A stretch of DNA of 64,000 nt from Sialis fuliginosa (taxonomy: Eukaryota > Arthropoda > Insecta > Megaloptera > Sialidae), in assembly GCA_961205875.1 (NCBI GenBank), contig OY540822.1, positions 808,501 to 872,500 of the forward strand, written 5' to 3'. The position numbers were made by a program, and so were the translations under genes. The notes beneath the pieces were generated by a model. It saw only the letters and a list, made by a program, of their open reading frames with translations. It was not told the origin of the DNA and made no database searches. Positions 57,895-64,000 of the stretch are shown here, piece after piece (position 1 is the first letter of the stretch; each line of letters starts with the position of its first letter).

Positions 57895-58085
57895 GTTTTA
57901 CATCAATAAGGAAATAAACTTTTTAGGGATATTAATAGATCAAAATTTAACATGGAAGGGGCAATAAACTGTATTACAGCTCAAAATTTGTGTACGCACT
58001 GTAAATAAGTTACAGAAAGACTGAAAGACCACTGTTATGTTTGTTTAAAACTTCTGTTGTACATATAAAATTAGTTCGACGCATG
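57895..58085 (+). pseudogene. Short non-LTR reverse transcriptase remnant
   Basis: Translation gives NFLGILIDQNLTWKG and, after a stop, ...KICVRTVNKLQKD, the block after the YADD region of Jockey/CR1-like RTs (compare FLGIHLDKDLNWK at about 25090). Less than 70 codons survive with several stops, so the clade cannot be given. Confidence 0.65.
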
Positions 58086-58140
58086 TGCGGTAGTTGACAA
58101 AGGGAAGCCACTAAACTAAAAATACACCTTAACCACAAAG

Positions 58141-58200
58141 ATTAATGTCACTCGACACGTGTTTCGACTTCACAAGAAGTCCTCATCAGGAGCCTAACGA
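58141..58200 (-). ncRNA. Hammerhead ribozyme motif (minus strand)
   Basis: Minus-strand reading: stem I GGCTC, core CTGATGA (58189-58183), stem II GACTTC-TTGT-GAAGTC, core GAAA, short palindromic stem III CACGTG, cleavage site after TC, then stem I return GAGTG. GGCTC against GAGTG gives C-G, U-A, C-G, G-U. All invariant core bases are present; one extra G lies between CUGAUGA and stem II. Short stem III suggests activity as a dimer, as known for Penelope-type hammerheads. Confidence 0.8.
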
Positions 58201-58360
58201 TTCCAGACTGATACAGTCTTGGTCAGAACCTATATATATACTAAAAGGACCTATCCCAGCTTCAATCCTTCTAGACCTTGCCGTTGATTGGTCTGAATCA
58301 TTGAAGCGTGATAGGTCCTTTTAGTATATATATAGGTTCTGACCAAGACTGTATCAGTCT

Positions 58361-58424
58361 GGAATCGTTAGGTTCCTGATGAGGACTTCTTGTGAAGTCG
58401 AAACACGTGTCGAGTGACATTAAT
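58361..58424 (+). ncRNA. Hammerhead ribozyme motif (plus strand)
   Basis: CTGATGA at 58376-58382, stem II GACTTC/GAAGTC with loop TTGT, GAAA at 58400-58403, CACGTG, predicted cleavage after C58411, then GAGTG. Stem I here is GGTTC, where a U-G replaces one C-G pair of the other copy. The rest of the motif is identical to the minus-strand copy. Confidence 0.82.
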
Positions 58425-58469
58425 CTTTGTGGTTAAGGTGTATTTTTAGTTTAGTGACTAAGAAACCAC

Positions 58470-59223
58470 AGTTTCTCCGTTTTTCAAGTAAAAAGGGAAG
58501 CCGTTTTTAAGATAATCAGAATGCTGTCATTAAGTTAAGATGTAATGTTAAAAAGAAGTATAAATAATAGTTTTAAAAAGTGTATAAATGTTAAAAAAGA
58601 GTAGAGAAATTAAAATTAAATGAAGAAGAGTATTTTAAAAGTGAATATAATAAAAAGTAGTTTTATTAAAACGTGAAAAGTGGTTATGTTTAAAATAATA
58701 GAATATCTTTAAATAATAGAAAAAAGTCAGTCATAGAATATAGAAGTAAATATTATTATATATGTATTGAATTAAATATAAGTGAAATCATTAAAAAAGT
58801 ATAATAATAAAGATTAAAGAATAAATAAATATGAGTAGAAATAATCATATTTGAAGTTTAGAATACGATGCGTTAGAAAGAGATGGTGCATTAAATACTT
58901 GTGAATAAAAGAGAGCGAATTCATATTAATAATAAGTGGAAATAAATGTTATTTAAAGTATGTATAAAATATATAGGTATAATTAATAAAGACAAATGAA
59001 ATGTGGAAAGGACAAATTAAAAGAATTGGAAAATAACAATATAAAAAACTAATCAAGTATACAGTGGAAAATTATAAACAATTAACATTACAAGAATATG
59101 TATAAGAGAACATAGTTTTATTTTAATACAAGAGGATAGCAAGATAGTGTCGTTTAAGATAAGTCAATATTTATAACGGTTAATATTTTTTTTATTTATA
59201 AGAAAAGATTATAAATTTAAATA
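58470..59223. other. AT-rich, purine-biased stretch without a gene
   Basis: About 750 bp rich in AAGTA, ATAAAAAG and similar words on the plus strand; no reading frame or repeat end found. Confidence 0.5.
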
Positions 59224-59225
59224 TA

Positions 59226-60587
59226 CAGGCACCAGTCTGGGACACTTTAAGAGCAAGTTTTACTGTTTTCTGGGATTAATGGGCTTCTTTTTTGTAATTC
59301 TCATGAACTCACGTTACTAATAAAACAACTACCCCTTTATTAAATCATTTTAACTACCAAAGTCCGCAAACATATTCTATTTTTTTTCTTCAAATTATAG
59401 CCTATTATTTTTTTAAATGTTTTTTCACCAATAGTGAACAACGTAAAATCAGTAATGGGCACCCAGTGGTGAACCCTTGTTAAAAATTACAAAAATTACT
59501 ACAACACAAAAATTATTAAAAAAATAATCGTAAAATTTAAAACAATGAAAGAAGTTATGATAATATAACAATTAATAAATAGAGTGCATTAATAATTAAG
59601 ACAGGACCGTATTAAATTTTTATAAATAAATATAATATACCTATATGTAAATGTTTTTCCTAAAAATTATATGAAAATGAATATGCTAAAAAATGACAGT
59701 CTTGATATTGTTGTACCTAATTAAACCGAAAATCTTAAAAAAATTAGGTGAGACACGTATTAGGGAGAATTTATAGTAAATATTTTCGAGTAAAAATTGT
59801 ATGAAAATGAATAGGATTTTTATTCATTATACAAAATTGTAAATATCTCGGTTCTTATGCGAGGTAGGTGGTTGTTTTTCTCCCTAAAACCCCCTCCCCG
59901 TAGTAATTTTCCCGCCCAATCGAATGAAACTAATTTCAACCCTTTATATGTGACTGGAGATGAAACATTTTTTTTTGCTTTGTATTCATCATACAAAATC
60001 GCATATATCTCAGTTTCTATGCGAGATAGAGGGTTGTTTTTCCCCCTAAACCCCCCTCCCTTGTAGTATTTTTTCCGCCCGATCGAATGAAACTAAATTA
60101 CAACCCTTTATAGGTGACAGGCGTGATCGAGTTATTAATTTTTTCTTATTATACTCTCAATTCATTATACAAAATCATAAATACCTATCACTAATTTTTC
60201 TTTTCTTTGTATATTTTTGATATAAAAAAAGTTAATACGGGACTGTCCAAAGTAATAAATATTATAATTTGGTTTAATTTTATCAACTAAACAAAACTTA
60301 AATTTTTTTTACATCTTTGTGTATTTTGTAATATAAATATCATAAAAGAAATTCTTAATTTCATTATAACAGAGAATGTTAGTTACATAAAGATGTTTTA
60401 AATATACTCACTTCACTAATCATTTACATAAAAAATACACTTTTTTTGATAGTATGACATTTATAATTGTATATATGTAGATTAATATCCAGTAAGGGCA
60501 GTAATCAAACATCAACGAATATTTCTATTTCAGCACATTTAATTTTAAAATGTTCACCACTGCGATGTTGTCCCAGACTGGTGCCAG
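59226..60587. mobile_element. TA-flanked element with CAGGCACCAGTCTGGGACA ends
   Basis: CAGGCACCAGTCTGGGACA at the left is mirrored by TGTCCCAGACTGGTGCCAG at the right (second base differs), with TA on each side. Two copies of core X lie inside (59825-60125). A GTGAACAACG block near 59434 is not clearly paired. No transposase. Confidence 0.78.
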
Positions 60588-60635
60588 TACCTTATATGTT
60601 TAAAAAATTTAGTTATTAAAAATTTTTCTTATGTT

Positions 60636-60920
60636 CGGTATTATAAAGGAGCTCATTAATTTGCAAGCTTGCAAACACTTTCAAATGGGGTATCAAACTT
60701 ATATGACAGTTCTATTGGAGTTTTTGACAGATAGTTTTATGCATAGGAAGTAAAAACAAAGGTATGTAAATTATATTTACTAAAGTCTATTTACTGATCT
60801 TGAGTAAAAACGGTAAAAATCAACTTACTGCGCATGAAACTATATAACTTATATAAGTTCGGTACCTCGTTTGAAAGTGTTTGCAAGCTTGCAAATTTTG
60901 CGAGCTCCTTTATAATACTG
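60636..60920. mobile_element. 285-bp palindromic MITE
   Basis: CGGTATTATAAAGGAGCTC at the left and GAGCTCCTTTATAATACTG at the right; the match continues with TTTGCAAGCTTGCAAACACT in both arms. No target duplication is clear. 60921-61395 holds an unrecognised 95-codon frame (61123-61410) with no known motif. Confidence 0.82.
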
Positions 60921-61679
60921 GACGTTAGAGTGTGTATTTATAATATTTTACTATTATTGAATTATTAATATAAATGAGATATATTTTTTAAATATATACT
61001 TATTATTATTCAGTATTTGCTTTAATATATGTAATTCCATTAAAACATAGTTTTTTTTATAGATATAAGCCAAGTTAAAAACAAATTAAGTATTTATTAG
61101 TTTTTAAGATTATAACTTTTTTATGTCTAACTTTATGAATGTAGATTTGTATGGTATTATTTATGAATATTTTCACAGTATAATAAATTCAGTTCAGGGA
61201 AATTCTATTTTTATTTTTAAAAATCCATTGTTTTCTATTTTCATTATTTATAGGTCCAGTGCGAGTTCCAGGGTTCGTGTGTGTGGACGATTTCCGTTGG
61301 GGGTGTCAAGATATATAATAATTAGTTGGATCCCCCAGCATATAGTACAAAACATAAAAATACATTTTAATAAATTGTTATATATGTCAAGGTATAAGTA
61401 TATATTATAATATATATTTATATCTTAATATATATAACAAGGTATTAGTATATATTATAATATATATTTATATCTTAACATATATAACAAGGTATAAATA
61501 TATATATAAATATATTGTCATATATATATTAACATATTAATATATTACAATATATAAAAATATAATATAATATATACCAATATATTCTTGGATCGTGCCA
61601 AAATGAAGCCCTCAGCATATCTTACCGGTTGGCTCTTATAATATATGCTAATATATTATCATTTTTTCCCGGGCTATTT

Positions 61680-63546
61680 CTATAGTGGATTTGCATATTA
61701 TGTAGTATGGTGGGTTAAAATAAGGAAACTTTCGCGGATCGAAACGTAATAGTTCCTTCTCATTAATACAAACATAAAGAAAACGATTTTTTTGAAATCA
61801 GTCAATAAATATCTGGGGATTACGCATTAGGTCTAAAATTTCGGAAAGGCTGTAGCCGGGTAGCAATGTAAAATCGGCCTCAACGGATTTGGCTAATTTT
61901 TATTTTGAATATTGCTCTTTATGTGAGCATTCTCATGCCCAATTATTAGCCTCTAAAAGTTGATAGTTTTTGGAAAAAAAAATATTTACAATTTTTAAAA
62001 AAAAAAAAATTTTTAAGAATTTTTTTTTTTGACAATGTAGAAGTAGTTTTGGTTGCAGTGTTGGACATACATACATTTCTTATGGTGATACACATATTTA
62101 TAGTCCAGGCCACTTTACATGAAATTGAGTTTCTTGAAATAATTCGTATAACAAAGCTATTTCAATATTTTTTTTTTTTTTGGACTTCACTGGATGCAAA
62201 TATTTAATTTAATATAAGGGCAGTAAAACTACACGATAGATCACTAAATGTGTAATTTGGTACTTAAATAACATTAATATAAATGTATACGAATAATATA
62301 ATATAATGCAATATAATAAAATATAAGGGATGTTTAGACACTCCTAAAAAAACCTTGTACCTACTTATAAACGAATAATATTTTACATAATTCTACTTCA
62401 TTTATTATTTTAAAATTAAAGAAATACAATAAGAACATTTGGTTTTAGATACTGTGTACATAGTAAGGGTTTAAATTGTATTTTGGGGAGAAAGGAGGCA
62501 AATTTTAAATTTCACATAAGGGTAGCATACAACAATGTTGTTAAACAAATATGTTAATTTTTTTCAAAAAATATTTTATATTGAACTTTCGGTCAATGTT
62601 TCGGCTTGGTAACAGCGATTTTCGGATTCAGCAGGGCCAAAATACTCTTAATAGCTTTGATTGCAAAATGTTATACGAAGTACTTCAAGAAACTCATGTA
62701 AAGTGGCCTGGACTATAAATATGTGTATATCACCATAAGAAATGTATGTATGTCCAAGACTCTAAAACAAACGGGCAATGGGAGACAGAAGCGTTCTTAT
62801 TGAATATTTCGAATTAATTTTATTTAAATAACTGTTTTTATATCATTTTTATATTATTTTTATATTACATTATTTCTATAGCATTTGTACATGTTAATAT
62901 TGTCTTCCAATGGTTTTAATTTTTTTTAAGTATGTTCTACCACTTCGATTCTTTTCAGACTTTGTAGGGTGTAATATTAAAGTATGAAGATTATTTCATG
63001 AAATATCTGAAGTTATCGCTCAACTACAATCAAAACAACATCTACATTATCAACAACAAAAATTCTTAAAAAAATTTGTTTTTTGAAAAATTGAAAATAT
63101 TTTTTTTTCCAAAAACTATCAACTTTAATGCCGTGTTCATACCGAAAAAACAAAACAACAACATCGTGTCTTTTTGACAAAAGTGCAATAAAGCCTATGC
63201 ATTTTTAAATACGAAGTGTTTTCAAACACAGTGTTGCTGTTTTGTTTTCTTTGGTGTGAACACCGCATTAGAGGCTAATAATTGGGCATGAGAATGCTCA
63301 CATAAAGAGCAACATACAAAATAAAAATTAGCCAAATCCGTGTTGAGGCCGATTTTACATTGCTATCCGGCTACAGCCTTTCCGAAATTTTAGACCTAAT
63401 GCGTAATCCCCAGATATTTATTGACTGATTTCAAAAAAATCGTTTTCTTTATGTATATATTAATGAGAAGGAACTATTACGTTTTGATCCGCGAAAGTTT
63501 CCTTATTTGAACCCACCATACTACATAATATGCAAATCCACTATAG
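61680..63546. mobile_element. Concentric palindrome CTATAGTGGATTTGC
   Basis: CTATAGTGGATTTGCATATT at the left is mirrored at the right end. Arms match through GGATTACGCATTAGGTCTAA and GCTAATTTTTATTTT to about 62000; an inner mirrored block (TTTATAGTCCAGGCCACTTT) is at 62070-62150 and 62690-62765. It occupies the centre of the 53638-63876 palindrome. No gene. Confidence 0.82.
63128..63267. mobile_element. 140-bp MITE with TTA duplication
   Basis: ATGCCGTGTTCATACCG and the mirrored GGTGTGAACACCGCA form the ends, continued by AAAACAAAACA. TTA is on both sides (63125-63127, 63268-63270). The opposite arm of the host palindrome (about 61962) retains the empty site CCTCTAAAAGTTGATAG. Confidence 0.88.
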
Positions 63547-63876
63547 TAATACAGGTCAGTAAACATATTTAATTTTACCCCCCGTCCACCCAAAGTAGGA
63601 ATTTGAAAAAAATATATGTGTTTGTGTAAAAAAATTGATATGATACTACTAAGGTATAGCTACAACATATATCGCAGAGATCAACATTTATAAAGTCATT
63701 ACAGCAAAAAAAATTTTTTTTCGAAATTACATTTTTCATATTTCCCGGAAAATTAGTGGGCGCAGGGGCCCAAAAGTTTGTAGAAGAGTACCTTTTAGTC
63801 ATACCTTTTTATAAAAAAAATATCGACCCAACTTTCCCCAGGGGCAGATCGCCCATGCTTACCCTGCCATGCTCTT

Positions 63877-64000
63877 TTGCTTTGGTTACCTAATTTCTTA
63901 TATTTATTATGGTTATTTACTTATGTATATTTTTAATCTAATATGTATATACAATTTATATTAGATTTGGATATTATTTTATACATTTTAACAATTAAAT
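63877..64000 (+). repeat. Continuation of the fourth GTAC-element copy
   Basis: GGTTACCTAATTTCTTATAT and what follows match 31630-31745 closely, so this resumes the copy cut at 53636. It runs off the window. Confidence 0.88.

Larger units (their letters stand above)
58110..58456. repeat. Inverted pair of Penelope-type ribozyme regions
   Basis: CACTAAACTAAAAATACACC at 58110 is mirrored by GGTGTATTTTTAGTTTAGTG ending at 58456. Arms of about 150 bp with few mismatches (each with one hammerhead motif) flank a centre at about 58266-58297. An AAAGGGAAGCC block lies outside both arms. Such inverted terminal pieces occur in Penelope-like elements. Confidence 0.85.
54083..61673 (+). mobile_element. 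CCCGGG element copy D (TATA-type), 7.6 kb
   Basis: Ends CCCGGGAAAAAATGATAATA and TATTATCATTTTTTCCCGGG, flanked by CT on both sides (54081-54082, 61674-61675). The subterminal minisatellites are ATATATAAT-like instead of GATC-like, but core X (56940-57640) and a GCCAAAATGAAG box near 61589 match copies A-C. Other elements fill the middle. No transposase recognised. Confidence 0.85.
53638..63876. mobile_element. Palindromic element starting GAGCATGGCAGGG, 10.2 kb with inserts
   Basis: GAGCATGGCAGGGTAAGCAT at the left is mirrored by ATGCTTACCCTGCCATGCTC at the right, with arms of about 440 bp (to 54080) and 326 bp (from 63551). Joining the flanks recreates TTACAAATTTTGCTTT, as found intact at 31611, without any duplication. 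Inside are a CCCGGG element and another palindrome. No gene of its own. Confidence 0.85.

Overview
The window looks like repeat-rich, strongly AT-biased genomic DNA from an insect or related arthropod. I see no convincing host gene, tRNA or rRNA. Nearly everything recognisable is a mobile element or its debris: two Ty3/Gypsy LTR retroelements (one with an env-like gene), a CR1/Jockey-like non-LTR element, Penelope-like pieces (a GIY-YIG domain and a pair of hammerhead ribozyme motifs), pogo and Tigger transposons, several hAT elements, a piggyBac-like fragment and many palindromic non-autonomous elements. The species assignment is inference only; errantivirus-like env, pogo/Tigger, piggyBac and Penelope together are typical of insects.

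Layout. 1-23136: Gypsy-1, an errantivirus-like element with decayed pol (309-2382, 11140-11497), env-like frames (15437-16969), polypurine tract (17391) and an LTR interrupted by a palindromic element and a 3.7-kb hAT (19176-22916). A pogo transposon with an apparently intact two-exon transposase (2931-4835) and other insertions split its pol. 23139-36929: a second hAT (hAT-2) holding a 6.3-kb non-LTR element, itself broken by two insertions. A CCCGGG-ended element, with four more elements inside it, sits exactly on the TA that ends hAT-2, so the 8-bp hAT-2 target duplication is split between 23131 and 36922. 38361-46707: Gypsy-2 (gag, protease, RT, RNase H, integrase, all decayed) with both LTRs; the 5' LTR holds a TA-flanked MITE and the 3' LTR a CCCGGG element that carries a Tigger copy. 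46861-53636: palindromic element, hAT fragment, tandem repeats, piggyBac-like remnant, a GC-rich minisatellite. 53638-63876: a concentric palindrome holding a 7.6-kb CCCGGG-ended element.

The most unusual content is a family of elements with CCCGGGAAAAAAT ends, 2-bp target duplications of varied sequence, and short-period minisatellites next to the ends (GATC-type in three copies, TATA-type in one). I could not match it to a transposon superfamily from sequence alone. The second theme is concentric palindromes: TA-flanked elements beginning CAGGGTG or CAGGATC, nested around one shared centre, four deep at 54431-55945. Several insertions can be ordered in time because an empty site survives elsewhere in the window. 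Coordinates of diverged repeats are approximate to a few bases; element ends given with target duplications were read base by base.
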